Numbered from the stretch's first letter, positions 1-10,384 are shown. The stretch: DNA of 64,000 nt from Ancylobacter dichloromethanicus (GCF_018390645.1 NZ_JAHBGC010000020.1:847467-911466); one strand, 5' to 3'. Numbers and translations: made by a program. The notes: generated by a model not told the origin, from the sequence alone.

Positions 1-1197
1 GCCGCCGCACGCAAGCTGCTGGACGGCGCGGTGCTGCGCACGCCCACCCTGCCGGCGCCGCGCCTCTCGGCGATTACGGGCGCCCATGTCTATGTGAAAT
101 ACGAGAACCTGCAGGTCACGGCGAGCTTCAAGGAGCGCGGCGCGCTGACCAAGCTCTCCAGCCTCTTGCCGAACGAACGCGCCGCCGGCGTCGTCGCCAT
201 GTCGGCCGGCAACCATGCGCAGGCCGTAGCCTATCATGCCGCACGGCTCGGCATCCGCGCCACCATCGTCATGCCCAGGCACACGCCGATCGTGAAGGTC
301 GCGGCCACCGAGGCGCATGGCGCGCGGGTGGTGCTGCACGGCGAATCGGTCGGCGACGCCTCTGAGGAGGCCGACCGCATCGCCCAGGCCGAGCACCTCG
401 TCTGGGTTCACCCCTATGACGACCGCCACGTCATCGCCGGCCAGGGCTCCATCGCCGCCGAGATGCTGGAAGACGCACCCGACCTCGACGCGCTGCTGGT
501 GCCGGTCGGCGGCGGTGGCATGATCGCCGGCATGGCGGTCGCCGCGCGCGACATGCGGCCCGACATCGAGATCGTCGGCGTCGAGACGCGGCTCTACCCC
601 TCGATGTGGAACGCGCTGCACCAGCAATCGCTGCCCTGCGAGGGCGCGACGCTGGCGGAAGGCATCGCGGTCAAGCAGGCCGGCGTGCTGACGCGCGAGC
701 TGGTTTCCGCGCTGGTGTCGGACGTGGTGCTGGTCGGCGAGCCGACCATCGAGCGGGCGGTGAACCTGTTCCTGACCCAGCAGAAGACGCTGGCCGAGGG
801 CGCCGGCGCCGCCGGCCTCGCGGCACTGCTCGCCGACCCGGAGCGCTTTCGCGGCCGCAAGGTCGGGCTGGTGGTGTCGGGCGGCAATATCGACCCGCGC
901 ATCGTCGCCTCCATCATGATGCGCGAGCTGGAGCGGGAGGAGCGGATCGTCTCGTTCCGTTTTTCCATGCTGGACCGGCCGGGCGAACTCGGCATCATTG
1001 CCGGCCTGCTCGGCAGCCTCGGCGCCAACATCCTCGAAGTGGAGCACAAGCGCCATTTCCTCGACGTCCACGCCAAGGGCGCGCGCCTCGACGTGACGGT
1101 CGAGACCCGCGACCGTGCCCATGCCGACGACGTCTACCGGGCGCTGATCGACAATGGCATGGACGTGGTGCGGGTCGACTGGCAGTCGGCCAGTTAG
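1..1197 (+). CDS. ilvA: Threonine ammonia-lyase (biosynthetic/catabolic type, ACT domain), 5'-truncated
   Basis: PLP-dependent deaminase converting threonine to 2-oxobutanoate and ammonia. The frame is open from base 1, so the true start lies before the window. The N-terminal fold carries SFKERGA (PLP-binding lysine codon at 130-132) and the glycine-rich phosphate loop GGGGMIAG near 509-535. A single ACT-like domain (RFSMLDRPGELG onward, about 957-1190) forms the C terminus, giving the roughly 400-residue architecture of single-ACT threonine dehydratases. Allosteric control by an amino acid is likely from the ACT domain, but the ligand cannot be read from sequence. An RDD membrane gene follows on the same strand after 77 bases. 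Confidence 0.9.
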   Translation, partial: AAARKLLDGAVLRTPTLPAPRLSAITGAHVYVKYENLQVTASFKERGALTKLSSLLPNERAAGVVAMSAGNHAQAVAYHAARLGIRATIVMPRHTPIVKVAATEAHGARVVLHGESVGDASEEADRIAQAEHLVWVHPYDDRHVIAGQGSIAAEMLEDAPDLDALLVPVGGGGMIAGMAVAARDMRPDIEIVGVETRLYPSMWNALHQQSLPCEGATLAEGIAVKQAGVLTRELVSALVSDVVLVGEPTIERAVNLFLTQQKTLAEGAGAAGLAALLADPERFRGRKVGLVVSGGNIDPRIVASIMMRELEREERIVSFRFSMLDRPGELGIIAGLLGSLGANILEVEHKRHFLDVHAKGARLDVTVETRDRAHADDVYRALIDNGMDVVRVDWQSAS

Positions 1198-1274
1198 AAC
1201 TTGCCGGCCCACTCGTCGGCCCCCTTGCCGGCACCGACACGCGCCACCACCTGACGGTGGAGGAGGAGACCGGC

Positions 1275-1790
1275 ATGTTCGACACCCGCAATGGCGACGA
1301 AGCGAGGCCCTACGCCTTCGATCCGCTCGTCGAGCCGGAATATTTCCGTGGCGTGCTGTTCCGCCGGTTCCTGGCGTTTCTGATCGACGCGGTAATGATC
1401 TGCGTGCCGGTCGGCGCGGCCGCTTTGCTGATCTTTGTGTTCGGCTTCCTCACCCTTGGGCTCGGCTGGTTCCTGTTCGGGCTGCTGGGGCCGGGCTTCG
1501 TGGTCTGGGCGCTGGTCTATACCGGGCTGACGCTCGGCGGGCCGCGCTCGGCCACCATCGGCATGCGGGCGATGGGGATCGAGATGCGGCTCTGGTACGG
1601 GGCGCCGATGACCCCGCTGCTGGCCGTGGTCAGCCTCGTGCTGTTCTGGGTGTCGATGAGCGTATTCACGCCGCTGGTGGCGGTCGTCGGGCTGCTCAAC
1701 CGCCGCAAGCGGCTCGTCCACGACTTCGTCGTCGGCACGGTGGTGACCAATGACGAGGCGCGCGCCGACGAATTGCGCCGCTATCGCTGA
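1275..1790 (+). CDS. RDD family membrane protein
   Basis: 171-residue inner-membrane protein with three hydrophobic segments (about residues 31-55, 58-82 and 115-140). The first contains the family signature arginine and aspartate (RRFLAFLIDAV); a second aspartate is near the C terminus (LVHDFVVGT). The start is the ATG at 1275, preceded by a strong ribosome binding site AGGAGGAG at 1260-1267; longer upstream frames lack this. RDD proteins have been linked to ion or osmolyte transport in some bacteria, but the substrate here is unknown. Confidence 0.85.
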   Translation: MFDTRNGDEARPYAFDPLVEPEYFRGVLFRRFLAFLIDAVMICVPVGAAALLIFVFGFLTLGLGWFLFGLLGPGFVVWALVYTGLTLGGPRSATIGMRAMGIEMRLWYGAPMTPLLAVVSLVLFWVSMSVFTPLVAVVGLLNRRKRLVHDFVVGTVVTNDEARADELRRYR

Positions 1791-1873
1791 CAAACCCGGT
1801 GAGCGGCGAACGCAGGCTTTGACGTCGCGGCCGGGGCGCGCAATCCTTGACGCCTTCGCAACGTGAACAAGCC

Positions 1874-2623
1874 GTGACCGAACATTCGCGCGACACACCG
1901 CAGTTCTACCTGACCGCACCCTCCCCCTGCCCCTATCTGGCGGGCCGATGGGAGCGGAAGGTCTTCACGCATCTGGTCGGCGAGCGCGCCACCCAGCTCA
2001 ACGACGTGCTGACCCATGGCGGGTTCCGGCGCAGCCAGTCGATCGCCTATCGCCCGGCCTGCGAGCAGTGCCGCGCCTGCGTCTCGGTGCGGGTGTGTGT
2101 CGACGATTTTCGTGAGACCCGCAGCTTCCGCCGTGTGCGCCACGTCAACGTCGATCTGGTCGGCGACATCCGCGCCGCCATCCCCACCGCCGAGCAGTAT
2201 TCACTGTTTCGCGGCTATCTCGACAGCCGGCACTCGGATGGCGGCATGGCCGACATGACCGTGCTCGACTACGCGATGATGGTGGAGGACAGCCATGTCC
2301 GCACCCGGCTGATCGAGTATCGCCGGCACGGGCCGGGCACCGCAGTGAGCGGGCGGGGCCAGGGCGCGCTCTACGGCGTGGCGCTGACAGACGTGCTCGC
2401 CGACGGCCTGTCCATGGTCTATTCCTTCTACGACCCTGAAGAAGCCGAGCGCTCGCTCGGCACCTTCATGATTCTCGATCATGTCACCAAGGCGAAGGCC
2501 ATGGGCCTGCCCTATGTCTATCTCGGCTACTGGGTCGAAGGCTCCGACAAGATGAACTACAAGCGCCGTTTCCTGCCGCAGGAGCGGCTCGCGCCGGCAG
2601 GCTGGCTGCGGGTGGAGGAATAA
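1874..2623 (+). CDS. bpt: Aspartate/glutamate leucyltransferase (Bpt/ATE family)
   Basis: N-end-rule enzyme that adds an amino acid (leucine in the bacterial Bpt class) from charged tRNA to N-terminal Asp or Glu, marking proteins for ClpS/ClpAP. The N-terminal domain has [17 protein letters not shown] and the cysteine cluster [13 protein letters not shown]; the C-terminal GNAT-like domain ends in [17 protein letters not shown] at 1847 is in frame, but family members usually begin a few residues before RDTPQF, so I prefer the GTG at 1874. Neither has a strong Shine-Dalgarno sequence, so the start is uncertain by nine codons. ParC is convergent downstream. Confidence 0.88.
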   Translation: MTEHSRDTPQFYLTAPSPCPYLAGRWERKVFTHLVGERATQLNDVLTHGGFRRSQSIAYRPACEQCRACVSVRVCVDDFRETRSFRRVRHVNVDLVGDIRAAIPTAEQYSLFRGYLDSRHSDGGMADMTVLDYAMMVEDSHVRTRLIEYRRHGPGTAVSGRGQGALYGVALTDVLADGLSMVYSFYDPEEAERSLGTFMILDHVTKAKAMGLPYVYLGYWVEGSDKMNYKRRFLPQERLAPAGWLRVEE

Positions 2624-2682
2624 CGCATCGCGGTGCCGCGTCGCGGAGAGCGATAGCGACCGGCTCCCCCCCCCGGCGCGCC

Positions 2683-4917
2683 TCAGCCGAACCTGTTGTT
2701 GCGGGGGAACCCCTTGGGCGGCAGGCGGCCGGCGCCGGCGCGCTCGCCGCGCCATTCGGCGAGATCGGTCACGGTCCAGGTGCGGCCCGACGTGTCGGTC
2801 CAGGTCAGGCCGTCGGCGGCGGCGAACACCTTCACGTCGCTCATCGCGCCGTCCTTGTAGCGCTGCAGCCGCACGCCGCGCCCGCGGGTCATCTCCGGGA
2901 TCTGCGACAGCGGGAACACCAGCAGCTTGCGGTTCTCGCCGATGACCGCGACGCTGTCGCCAGCGGCCACCACCACCTTCACCGCCTCCTGCGCATCGAC
3001 GCCGAGCACCTGCTTGCCCTTGCGGGTATTGGCGAGGCAGTCGTCCTCGGCGACCAGGAAGCCGCGTCCCTCCTTCGCCGCCACCAGCAGCCGGCGCCCG
3101 CCCACATAGGGCAGCACGTCGAGAATGTCGGCCTCCTGCTCCAGCTCGATCGAGAGGCGCAGCGGCTCGCCATGGCCGCGTCCGCCCGGCAGCTTGGAGG
3201 CATCGAGCGTATAGAAGCGGCCATTGCTGGCGAACACCAGCAGCTTCGCCGTGGTCTCGGTGAAGAAGCGGATCTTGAGCTGGTCGTCGCCCTTGAAGGC
3301 AAGAGCCGAAAGATCGGCGACGTGACCCTTCAGCGCCCGGATCCAGCCCTTTTCCGACACCACGACGGTGATCGGCTCACGCTCGACCAGCGCCTCGATC
3401 ACCGCATCCGCCTTGTGCACCGACGCCTCCCCGAAGGTGGTGCGGCGGCGGCCGAGCCCGGTCTCGGGGGCGAACATCTTGCGGGTCTCGGCGAGCTGCG
3501 CGGCGACCGTCTTCCATTGCCGCGCCTCGGAGGCGAGCAGCTTCTCGATGCCGTCCTTCTCCTTGGTGAGCGCGTCGTGCTCCTTGCGGATCTCGAATTC
3601 CTCGAGCTTGCGCAGGCTGCGCAGCCGCATGTTGAGAATGGCTTCCGCCTGCACGTCGCTCAGCTCGAAGCGCTTCATGAGGGCGGGCTTGGGCTCGTCC
3701 TCCTCGCGGATGATGGCGATCACCTCGTCGAGGTTGAGATAGGCGATGAGGTAGCCGCCGAGCACTTCCAGCCGGTGCTCGATCTGGGCGTGGCGATGGC
3801 GCGAGCGGCGCAGCAGCACCTCGCGGCGATGGTCGACCCATTCGCGCAGAGCCTCCAGCAGGCTCACCACCTTCGGCACCTGCCCGCCGACCAGTACGTT
3901 CATGTTGAGCGGGAAGCGGGTTTCCAGCTCGGTCAGCCGGAACAGACTCTCCATCAGCAGTTCGGCGTCGACATTTCGCGCACGTGGCTCCAGCACGAGG
4001 CGCACATCCTCGGCCGATTCGTCGCGCACATCGGCAAGAAGCGGCAGCTTCTTCTCGTTCAGCAGGTCGGCGATCTTCTCGACCAGACGGGATTTCGGCA
4101 CGCCATAGGGAATCTCGGTGACGACGATCACATAGGTGCCGCGCCCGGTCTCCTCCTTCTCCCACCGCGCCCGCAGCCGGAAGCCGCCGCGGCCGGTGGC
4201 GTAGGCATCGGCGATCGAGGACGGGGACTCGATGATGACGCCGCCGGTCGGGAAGTCGGGGCCCTTCACAAAGGCCAGCAAATCGTCGGTGGTGGCCTGC
4301 GGGTTGTCGATGAGGTGCAGGCTGGCGTCGATCAGCTCCGCCGCGTTGTGCGGCGGGATCGATGTCGCCATGCCGACCGCGATGCCGGTCGAACCATTGG
4401 CCAAAAGGTTGGGGAAGGCGCCCGGCATGACGACCGGCTCTTCCGTCGTGCCGTCGTAATTGGGCCGGAAATCGACCGCGTCCTCGTCGATACCCTCGAG
4501 AATGAGGCGCGCCACCTCGGTCAGGCGGGCCTCGGTGTAGCGTTCGGCGGCGGCGTTGTCGCCGTCGATATTGCCGAAATTGCCCTGCCCGTCGACCAGC
4601 GGATAACGCTGCGAGAAGTCCTGCGCCAGCCGCACCATGGCGTCATAGATCGCCGCATTGCCGTGCGGGTGGAATGAACCCATCACGTCGCCGACGATCT
4701 TGGCGCTCTTGCGGAAGCCGCCGCCGGGATCGAGCCGCAGCAGACGCATGCCGTACAGAATACGGCGATGCACCGGCTTCAGGCCGTCGCGCGCGTCCGG
4801 CAGCGCCCGGTGCATGATGGTGGAAAGGGCATAGGCGAGGTAGCGCTCTTCAAGCGCCGCCTTCAGCCCGATCGGTTCGATCGTGCCATCATCGGTCGGA
4901 ATCGGTGGCTCACCCAT
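2683..4917 (-). CDS. parC: DNA topoisomerase IV subunit A
   Basis: 744-residue breakage-reunion subunit of topoisomerase IV, which decatenates daughter chromosomes with ParE. Residues 77-97 hold the quinolone-resistance-type region ([12 protein letters not shown], serine 81), and the DNA-attacking tyrosine is Tyr127 in AERYTEARL. The rest is winged helix, tower, coiled coil and C-terminal beta-pinwheel blades (about residues 500-740). The [11 protein letters not shown] motif and the missing GyrA box favour ParC over GyrA. It is the last gene of the leftward lepB-rnc-era-recO-parC run, 57 bases after recO. Confidence 0.95.
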   Translation of the reverse strand: MGEPPIPTDDGTIEPIGLKAALEERYLAYALSTIMHRALPDARDGLKPVHRRILYGMRLLRLDPGGGFRKSAKIVGDVMGSFHPHGNAAIYDAMVRLAQDFSQRYPLVDGQGNFGNIDGDNAAAERYTEARLTEVARLILEGIDEDAVDFRPNYDGTTEEPVVMPGAFPNLLANGSTGIAVGMATSIPPHNAAELIDASLHLIDNPQATTDDLLAFVKGPDFPTGGVIIESPSSIADAYATGRGGFRLRARWEKEETGRGTYVIVVTEIPYGVPKSRLVEKIADLLNEKKLPLLADVRDESAEDVRLVLEPRARNVDAELLMESLFRLTELETRFPLNMNVLVGGQVPKVVSLLEALREWVDHRREVLLRRSRHRHAQIEHRLEVLGGYLIAYLNLDEVIAIIREEDEPKPALMKRFELSDVQAEAILNMRLRSLRKLEEFEIRKEHDALTKEKDGIEKLLASEARQWKTVAAQLAETRKMFAPETGLGRRRTTFGEASVHKADAVIEALVEREPITVVVSEKGWIRALKGHVADLSALAFKGDDQLKIRFFTETTAKLLVFASNGRFYTLDASKLPGGRGHGEPLRLSIELEQEADILDVLPYVGGRRLLVAAKEGRGFLVAEDDCLANTRKGKQVLGVDAQEAVKVVVAAGDSVAVIGENRKLLVFPLSQIPEMTRGRGVRLQRYKDGAMSDVKVFAAADGLTWTDTSGRTWTVTDLAEWRGERAGAGRLPPKGFPRNNRFG

Positions 4918-4974
4918 GCCTTTTGCTACCGCGAAGCGGCGCCGGGAACAAGACGCGAACGCGCCCGTGCAAAT

Positions 4975-5703
4975 CTATCCACCGGGCCGCTTGAGCGCCG
5001 CGATCAGCGAGGCCCGGGCGTCCGGCAGCGGCAGGCCGCGCGGGTCGAAGACGCGCCGCGCCAGAAAGTGGCCCGTGAGCGCGAAGGCGGCCTCGACATC
5101 CTCCGGCAATGGCGGCTCGGCGACCTCGCCGACGAGGAAATAGGGCAAGTTGAACAGCCTGGCCTGCCACGGCGCGCCGGCATCGCGGCTGACCGCGCGG
5201 CCGGATTTGGGCGACACATAGAGCAGGTCGTTGCGCCCGCCGGTCGCCGCGCAGCTTTCCAGATCGAGGCCGAAGCCGAGTTCGGCCAGCATGGTCAGTT
5301 CGAACCGGGCGACCATCATCCCGGTGAGGCGCGGATGATCGAGATGCTCGACCATGGTGACGAGCATGGCGTGCAGCGCCGGATGCGGATCACGCTCCGG
5401 CAGCAGGCGAACAAGGCTGCCTATATGGCTGAGCGCGAAGGCGGAATGCGCCTGCCCCATCAGCCGGCCGGCACGCGGCGCGGTGACTTCCAGCGCGAAG
5501 GCGCCGAGGTGCTCGTCGAGCCGGGCGCGCCAGGTCACCTGCACGCCGTTTCCCGCCTGCAACGAGGCCGCCTGCCGGCGTGATCCGCCACCCCGCACCA
5601 GGCCGAGATGGCGGCCGTGGCTGGCGGTCATTAGTTCGACGATGGCACTGGACTCACCGTGGCGGCGCACGCCGAGAATGATGCCCTCGTCGGACCACTC
5701 CAT
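4975..5703 (-). CDS. recO: DNA repair protein RecO
   Basis: 242-residue recombination mediator that works with RecR to load RecA on SSB-coated DNA. The N-terminal OB fold begins EWSDEGIILGVRRHGESS, typical of alphaproteobacterial RecO; the C-terminal half is helical. The four-cysteine zinc module found in some RecO proteins is not evident. It starts 9 bases after the era stop and is probably cotranscribed with it, the usual order in Hyphomicrobiales. Confidence 0.93.
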   Translation of the reverse strand: MEWSDEGIILGVRRHGESSAIVELMTASHGRHLGLVRGGGSRRQAASLQAGNGVQVTWRARLDEHLGAFALEVTAPRAGRLMGQAHSAFALSHIGSLVRLLPERDPHPALHAMLVTMVEHLDHPRLTGMMVARFELTMLAELGFGLDLESCAATGGRNDLLYVSPKSGRAVSRDAGAPWQARLFNLPYFLVGEVAEPPLPEDVEAAFALTGHFLARRVFDPRGLPLPDARASLIAALKRPGG

Positions 5704-5712
5704 CGGGCGGCC

Positions 5713-6648
5713 TCACTCCTGTGGGAAATCCAGCCCCATCTCGCGGTAGCGGGCGGGGTCGTCGGCCCAGTTCTCGCGCACCTTGACGAACAGGAACAGG
5801 TGGACCGGCGCCTCGACGATATCGGTGAGTTCCTTGCGTGCCGCCATCGAGATCGCCTTGATGGTCTCGCCCGCCTTGCCGAGCACGATCTTCCGCTGAC
5901 TCTCGCGCTCGACGAAGATGGTCTGTTCGATGCGCACCGAGCCGTCCTTGCGCTCCTGCCAGGAGTCGGTCTCCACCGTCGAGCGGTAGGGCAGTTCCTC
6001 GTGCAGCCGGTGGAACAGCTTCTCGCGGGTGATCTCCGCCGCCAGCGAGCGCATCGGCGCGTCGGAAATCTGGTCCTCGGGATAAAGCCACGGGCCGAGG
6101 GGAAGGATTTCCGCCAGCCACTGCCGCAGTTCCTTGAGGCCGTCACCCGCGAGGGCGGAGACCATGAACAGACGGTCAAAGCTGGTGAGTTCGGCGACCC
6201 TGGCGGCGAGCTCCAGCAGGCTCTCGCGCTTCACCAGGTCGATCTTGTTGAGCAGGATCGCACGCGGGCGGCGCACATCGGCGAGGCCGCGGATGATGGA
6301 TTCGACGTCCTCGTTGAGGCCGGCGCGGGCATCGATCAGCAGCACCACGGCGTCCGCGTCCCCCGCCCCGTTCCAGGCGGAGCGCACCATGGCCTTCTCC
6401 AGCCGGCGCTTGGGGGCGAAAATGCCGGGGGTGTCGACCAGCACGATCTGCGTCGCGCCTTCGATCGCGATGCCGCGCACCAGCGAGCGCGTGGTCTGCA
6501 CCTTGTGCGAGACGATCGACACCTTGGTGCCGACCAGCGCGTTGGTGAGCGTCGACTTGCCGGCGTTGGGCGTGCCGATGAGGGCGACGAAGCCGCAGCG
6601 GGTGTTTTCGCGGGCCTCGTCGGGTGTCTCGTCGCTGATGTCGTTCAT
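5713..6648 (-). CDS. era: GTPase Era
   Basis: 311-residue ribosome-assembly GTPase that binds the 3' end of 16S rRNA. G1 is GTPNAGKST (residues 25-33), G3 is DTPG (72-75) and G4 is NKID (134-137). A KH domain occupies the C-terminal third (GKAGETIKAI). Its ATG overlaps the rnc stop as ATGA (6645-6648), so translation is probably coupled to RNase III, the classical rnc-era operon. Confidence 0.97.
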   Translation of the reverse strand: MNDISDETPDEARENTRCGFVALIGTPNAGKSTLTNALVGTKVSIVSHKVQTTRSLVRGIAIEGATQIVLVDTPGIFAPKRRLEKAMVRSAWNGAGDADAVVLLIDARAGLNEDVESIIRGLADVRRPRAILLNKIDLVKRESLLELAARVAELTSFDRLFMVSALAGDGLKELRQWLAEILPLGPWLYPEDQISDAPMRSLAAEITREKLFHRLHEELPYRSTVETDSWQERKDGSVRIEQTIFVERESQRKIVLGKAGETIKAISMAARKELTDIVEAPVHLFLFVKVRENWADDPARYREMGLDFPQE

Positions 6649-7364
6649 TGCGTGACCCGTTGGAGAAATGCCGCAGCGGCGGTCTTCTGCGCGTTCTGCT
6701 TGGAGGAGCCGGTCGCCTCGACCGGCTCGAAGCCCGGCACGTCGACGGCGATCCGGAATTCGGGATTATGATCGGGACCGGAGCGCTCGACCAGCCGGTA
6801 ATGCGGCGGCGGCAGGCCCCGCCCCTGCGCCCATTCCTGCAACGCTGTCTTCGGGTCGCGCGCGGAGCTGCCGGGGACGGCGAGGCGGGCGCGCCAGAAG
6901 CGCTCCACCACGCCCTCGGCGGCGGGATAGCCGGCGTCGAGATAGACCGCTGCCAGTACCGCCTCGACCACGTCGGCGAGAATGGCCGGGCGCTCGCGCC
7001 CACCGGAACGGTCCTCGCCGGCGCCGAGGCGCAGATGCGGGCCGAGCCCCATGGCGAGCGCCACTTCGGCGCAGGCATCCTCGCAGACGAGATCGGCGAG
7101 GCGGCGCGACAGCTCGCCCTCCTCCGCCTGCGGATAGGCGCGGTACAGCATGTCGGAGACGACCAGCCCCAGCACATGGTCGCCGAGGAATTCCAGCCGC
7201 TGATAGGAGCGCACCCGCGCCTTCGATCCCTGAACGCCGGTCACCGAGCTGATATGGGTCAGAGCGAGGCGCAGATGCGCGCGATCGGCGAAGGCATGGC
7301 CCAGGGCTGCTTCCAGCGCGTCGAGGCCGGCGTCGTCGGGGACGCGCGACTTGGCCCGCGTCAT
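6645..7364 (-). CDS. rnc: Ribonuclease III
   Basis: 239-residue double-strand-specific endoribonuclease for rRNA and mRNA processing. The RNase III signature is QRLEFLGDHVLGL (residues 55-67), the second acidic cluster is ILADVVEAVLAAVYLDAG, and a double-stranded RNA-binding domain forms the last 75 residues. The frame is open upstream to 7409, but the ATG at 7364 overlaps the lepB stop as ATGA and matches the family N terminus, so I chose it. It is followed by an ATGA overlap with era. Confidence 0.96.
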   Translation of the reverse strand: MTRAKSRVPDDAGLDALEAALGHAFADRAHLRLALTHISSVTGVQGSKARVRSYQRLEFLGDHVLGLVVSDMLYRAYPQAEEGELSRRLADLVCEDACAEVALAMGLGPHLRLGAGEDRSGGRERPAILADVVEAVLAAVYLDAGYPAAEGVVERFWRARLAVPGSSARDPKTALQEWAQGRGLPPPHYRLVERSGPDHNPEFRIAVDVPGFEPVEATGSSKQNAQKTAAAAFLQRVTQ

Positions 7365-8116
7365 CGCACGAAGGAGAAGAGGCGGTCCCAGCGCACCGTC
7401 CAGGGCCATTTCCAGAACTGCCAGGCGGCGTCACCTTCCTTCACCGAGAAGAAGATGATCTGCGCCCGGCCGATCAGGTTCTCATAGGGTACATAGCCGA
7501 CCTGGCTGAGCACCCGGCTGTCGGTGGAGTTGTCGCGGTTGTCGCCCATCATGAAGTAATGGCCGGGCGGCACCTTGTAGACCTCGGTATTGTCGTAGAA
7601 GCCGTTGTCGACGAGGTCGAGCGTGTAATAGCTCACGCCGTTGGGCAGCGTCTCGGTCCAGCGCTTCACGCGCTCTACCCGGCCATTGCCCTCGTCGTCC
7701 ATCCAGTAGCCGGCGTCCTCGCGCTTCACCGCCACGCCGTTGATGTGCAGCACCCCGCCGATCATCTGGATCTCGTCGCCCGGCAGGCCGATCACCCGCT
7801 TGATGTAGTCGGTGCTCTCGTCGCGCGGCAGCTTGAACACCACCACGTCGCCACGGTTCGGCGTCGAGCCGAGGATGCGCCCGTCAAACAGCGGCGGCGA
7901 CAGCGGCAGCGAGAAGCGGCTGTAGCCATAGCTGAACTTGGAGACGAAGAGGTAGTCGCCGACCAGCAGCGTCTCTTTCATCGACCCGGAGGGGATGTTG
8001 AACGGCTGGAACAGGAAAGTCCGGATCAGCAGGGCGATCAGGAACGCCTGAAGGATGACCTTCACGGTCTCGCCGAGGCCGCCTTCCTTCTTCTTCGGTT
8101 CGGTGGTCGACGTCAT
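7361..8116 (-). CDS. lepB: Signal peptidase I
   Basis: Membrane-bound serine protease that removes Sec/Tat signal peptides on the periplasmic side. It has one N-terminal transmembrane helix (about residues 18-36), catalytic Ser45 in IPSGSMKETL, catalytic Lys106 in DYIKRVIGLPGDE, and the box GDNRDNSTDSR near the C terminus. The ATG at 8116 has GGAAGG seven bases upstream and is preferred to the GTG at 8155, which lacks a Shine-Dalgarno sequence. It heads the lepB-rnc-era-recO-parC group by ATGA overlap with rnc. Confidence 0.96.
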   Translation of the reverse strand: MTSTTEPKKKEGGLGETVKVILQAFLIALLIRTFLFQPFNIPSGSMKETLLVGDYLFVSKFSYGYSRFSLPLSPPLFDGRILGSTPNRGDVVVFKLPRDESTDYIKRVIGLPGDEIQMIGGVLHINGVAVKREDAGYWMDDEGNGRVERVKRWTETLPNGVSYYTLDLVDNGFYDNTEVYKVPPGHYFMMGDNRDNSTDSRVLSQVGYVPYENLIGRAQIIFFSVKEGDAAWQFWKWPWTVRWDRLFSFVR

Positions 8117-8248
8117 GTTGCCTTCCGGTGCGCTCAGCGGCACGGCGTGCGCCACGCAGGGCGGCCGTGCGCTCCTATAGCCGCTCGGCGAGGCCGCGGC
8201 AACGCGCCCCGCTCACGATCGCACGAGGTTACGCGGCGTCAGCGCGCC

Positions 8249-8659
8249 CTACCCGCCGTGCGAAGCGGGAACCGCGCTGATGATGACGAAAGCCTGGGCG
8301 AGCGGGCCGTCATCGGTGATGGTGAGGTCGATCTGAACCTCGAAGCCGGCCGGGGTGATGGCGTCGAGCCGCGCCTTCGCGCCGCCGGTCAGCAGCATGG
8401 TGGGGCGGCCGGAGGGCAGGTTGACCACGCCCATGTCGCGCCAGAACACGCCCTGCGCCAGCCCGGTGCCGAGCGCCTTGGCGCAGGCTTCCTTGGCGGC
8501 GAAGCGCTTGGCATAGCTCTCGGCGCGGCGGGTGCGGCGGTCGGATTTGGCGCGCTCGACCGGCGTGAACACCCGGTCGAGGAAACGCTCGCCGTGCCGC
8601 TCCAGCACTTCGGCGACGCGCCTTGCGTCGGTGATGTCGGAGCCGATGCCGAGGATCAT
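8249..8659 (-). CDS. acpS: Holo-[acyl-carrier-protein] synthase
   Basis: 136-residue enzyme transferring 4'-phosphopantetheine from CoA to the serine of apo-ACP. It begins [11 protein letters not shown] with the metal-binding Asp8, and [14 protein letters not shown] supplies the conserved Glu-Lys region. It lies 13 bases downstream of pdxJ and 132 bases before lepB, the alphaproteobacterial pdxJ-acpS-lepB order. Confidence 0.95.
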   Translation of the reverse strand: MILGIGSDITDARRVAEVLERHGERFLDRVFTPVERAKSDRRTRRAESYAKRFAAKEACAKALGTGLAQGVFWRDMGVVNLPSGRPTMLLTGGAKARLDAITPAGFEVQIDLTITDDGPLAQAFVIISAVPASHGG

Positions 8660-8672
8660 GTCCGGCCCTCCC

Positions 8673-9449
8673 TCACGCCGCCTGCGGCGCGCCGAGCCGG
8701 GCGCGGCCGCGCGCCATGCCGGTTCGCATCTGGCGTATCGCGCCCTCGAGGCCGACGAAGATGGCTTCGCCGATGAGGAAATGGCCGATGTTCAGTTCGC
8801 GCACCGGCTCGACGGCGGCGATTATCTCCGCCGTGGCGAAGTCGAGGCCATGGCCGGCATGGATTTCGAGCCCGAGCGCGCTCCCGTGCGCGGCCGCCTC
8901 AAGCAGGCGCGCCAGTTCCGCCTCGGCGCTCCCCGTCTCGCCGGCGGCGAGGAATTCGCACCAGGCCCCGGTGTGCAGCTCGATCACCGCCGCGCCGATA
9001 TCGGCGGCACGGGCGATCTGGTCCTCGTCGGGCGCCACGAACAGCGAGACACGGATGCCGGCATGGGCGAGCTTCTCGACCTTATGGGCGAGATCGACGC
9101 CACCGCCGATGACGTCGAGCCCGCCTTCGGTGGTGCGCTCCTCACGCCGCTCCGGCACCAGGCAGGTGGCGTGCGGGCGATATTCGAGGGCGATGGCGAC
9201 CATCTCGTCGGTCGCCGCCATCTCGAAGTTCAGCGGCACGCTCAGCCGGTCGCGCAAGCGGCGCATGTCGCTGTCGCGGATGTGGCGGCGGTCCTCGCGC
9301 AGATGAGCGGTGATGCCGTCGGCACCGGCGGCGCAGGCGAGTTCGGCGGCGCGCACCGGATCGGGCAGATCGCCGCCGCGGGCGTTGCGGATGGTGGCCA
9401 CGTGGTCGACATTGACGCCGAGGCGGATGGGAGGAACGATGCGGGTCAC
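8673..9449 (-). CDS. pdxJ: Pyridoxine 5'-phosphate synthase
   Basis: 258-residue TIM-barrel enzyme condensing 1-deoxyxylulose 5-phosphate with 3-amino-2-oxopropyl phosphate in the DXP-dependent vitamin B6 pathway. Family motifs are [17 protein letters not shown] at the N terminus, [17 protein letters not shown] and LEIHAGHGL. The start is the GTG at 9449, which overlaps the pyrE stop as GTGA; an upstream in-frame extension to 9659 only shadows pyrE. Coupled translation with pyrE is likely. Confidence 0.95.
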   Translation of the reverse strand: MTRIVPPIRLGVNVDHVATIRNARGGDLPDPVRAAELACAAGADGITAHLREDRRHIRDSDMRRLRDRLSVPLNFEMAATDEMVAIALEYRPHATCLVPERREERTTEGGLDVIGGGVDLAHKVEKLAHAGIRVSLFVAPDEDQIARAADIGAAVIELHTGAWCEFLAAGETGSAEAELARLLEAAAHGSALGLEIHAGHGLDFATAEIIAAVEPVRELNIGHFLIGEAIFVGLEGAIRQMRTGMARGRARLGAPQAA

Positions 9450-10039
9450 GCCTTCGCCCCCTGTATGCCGCGCGAGCCGGGCTTGATCGGCGGCAGCGCC
9501 GCGAGTTCCGGCGGCAGCGCGTCGGCGGGATAGGCGGGAATGTCGAGCCGGGCCAGCGAGACCAGCGTCACGCCGAGATCGGCCTTGCCGTTGGAGCGGT
9601 CGATCAGGCAGGCGGCGCCCACGACATTGGTTGTGTGCTCGGCGATCGAGGCCAGGCATTCGCGCGACGACAGGCCGGTGGTGACGATGTCCTCCACCAT
9701 CAGCACCCTCGCCTCGGGGGGAATGGTGAAGCCGCGCCGGAGCTGGAAGGTGCCGCCCTCGCGCTCGACGAACACCGCCTTGGCGCCGAGATGGCGGGCG
9801 GTCTCGTAGCCCGGCACGATGCCGCCGACGGCCGGCGACACCACATAGTCGATCCTGCCGAAGGCAGCCTCAGCCTTCTGCGCCAGCGCCTTGCACAGGC
9901 GCTCGGTGCGCACCGGGTCCTGAAAGATGAACATCTTCTGCAGGAAGACCGGGCTGCGCAGGCCCGAGGAGAGGATGAAATGCCCCTCCAGCAGCGCGCC
10001 GGCGGCACGGAACTCGGCCACGACCTCGTCTTGTGTCAT
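9446..10039 (-). CDS. pyrE: Orotate phosphoribosyltransferase
   Basis: 197-residue enzyme making orotidine 5'-phosphate from orotate and PRPP in pyrimidine synthesis. The PRPP-binding loop is [14 protein letters not shown], and the N terminus has the orotate-binding [15 protein letters not shown]. It belongs to the long-lived PyrE class common in alphaproteobacteria. GTGA overlap with pdxJ. Confidence 0.95.
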   Translation of the reverse strand: MTQDEVVAEFRAAGALLEGHFILSSGLRSPVFLQKMFIFQDPVRTERLCKALAQKAEAAFGRIDYVVSPAVGGIVPGYETARHLGAKAVFVEREGGTFQLRRGFTIPPEARVLMVEDIVTTGLSSRECLASIAEHTTNVVGAACLIDRSNGKADLGVTLVSLARLDIPAYPADALPPELAALPPIKPGSRGIQGAKA

Positions 10040-10126
10040 CTCGAATGCCCGGAGCAGGTTTCTGAACGGTTCGGGTGATAGCCCATCCGTGGGGCGGCGT
10101 CACCCATCCGTCATCGGCCGGCCCGC

Positions 10127-10318
10127 TCACGCGCCGGCGGAAGGCAATCCGCGGTCCACACAGCGGCTGCGGGCGCGGACGCAGGCCAGCGCGGCCTCCC
10201 CGGCCAGTTGCTCGACGCGGGCGCTGGCGACCAGATGGCGGTTGCCGGCGACCCGGCCCCAGAAGGCCCTCACGGCGCCCGCCGCGATGCGGAAATTGGC
10301 CTGGATCTGCTCGGTCAT
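10127..10318 (-). CDS. Small CsbD-like protein
   Basis: 63-residue protein between rsh and pyrE. Residues about 15-45 (GAVRAFWGRVAGNRHLV then QLAGEAAL) resemble the repeat logic of CsbD/YjbJ stress proteins (GxVKExxGKVTGN...QxxGKxQ). The ATG at 10318 has AGGAA about 8 bases upstream; a longer version to 10342 is possible. The C terminus carries two cysteines (ACVRARSRCVD), unusual for CsbD. The family match is by eye only. Linkage to the stringent-response gene rsh would fit a stress role, but that is inference. Confidence 0.55.
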   Translation of the reverse strand: MTEQIQANFRIAAGAVRAFWGRVAGNRHLVASARVEQLAGEAALACVRARSRCVDRGLPSAGA

Positions 10319-10384
10319 CGGTGTTTCCTGGAGGCGTCTCACGGGACTGCCGAGGAAACGCCGAACAGGGTTAACGGCTCCTTA

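Noticed and set aside
3172..4677. 501-codon open frame opposite parC
   Set aside because: Typical high-GC antisense shadow; parC on the other strand has full family support.
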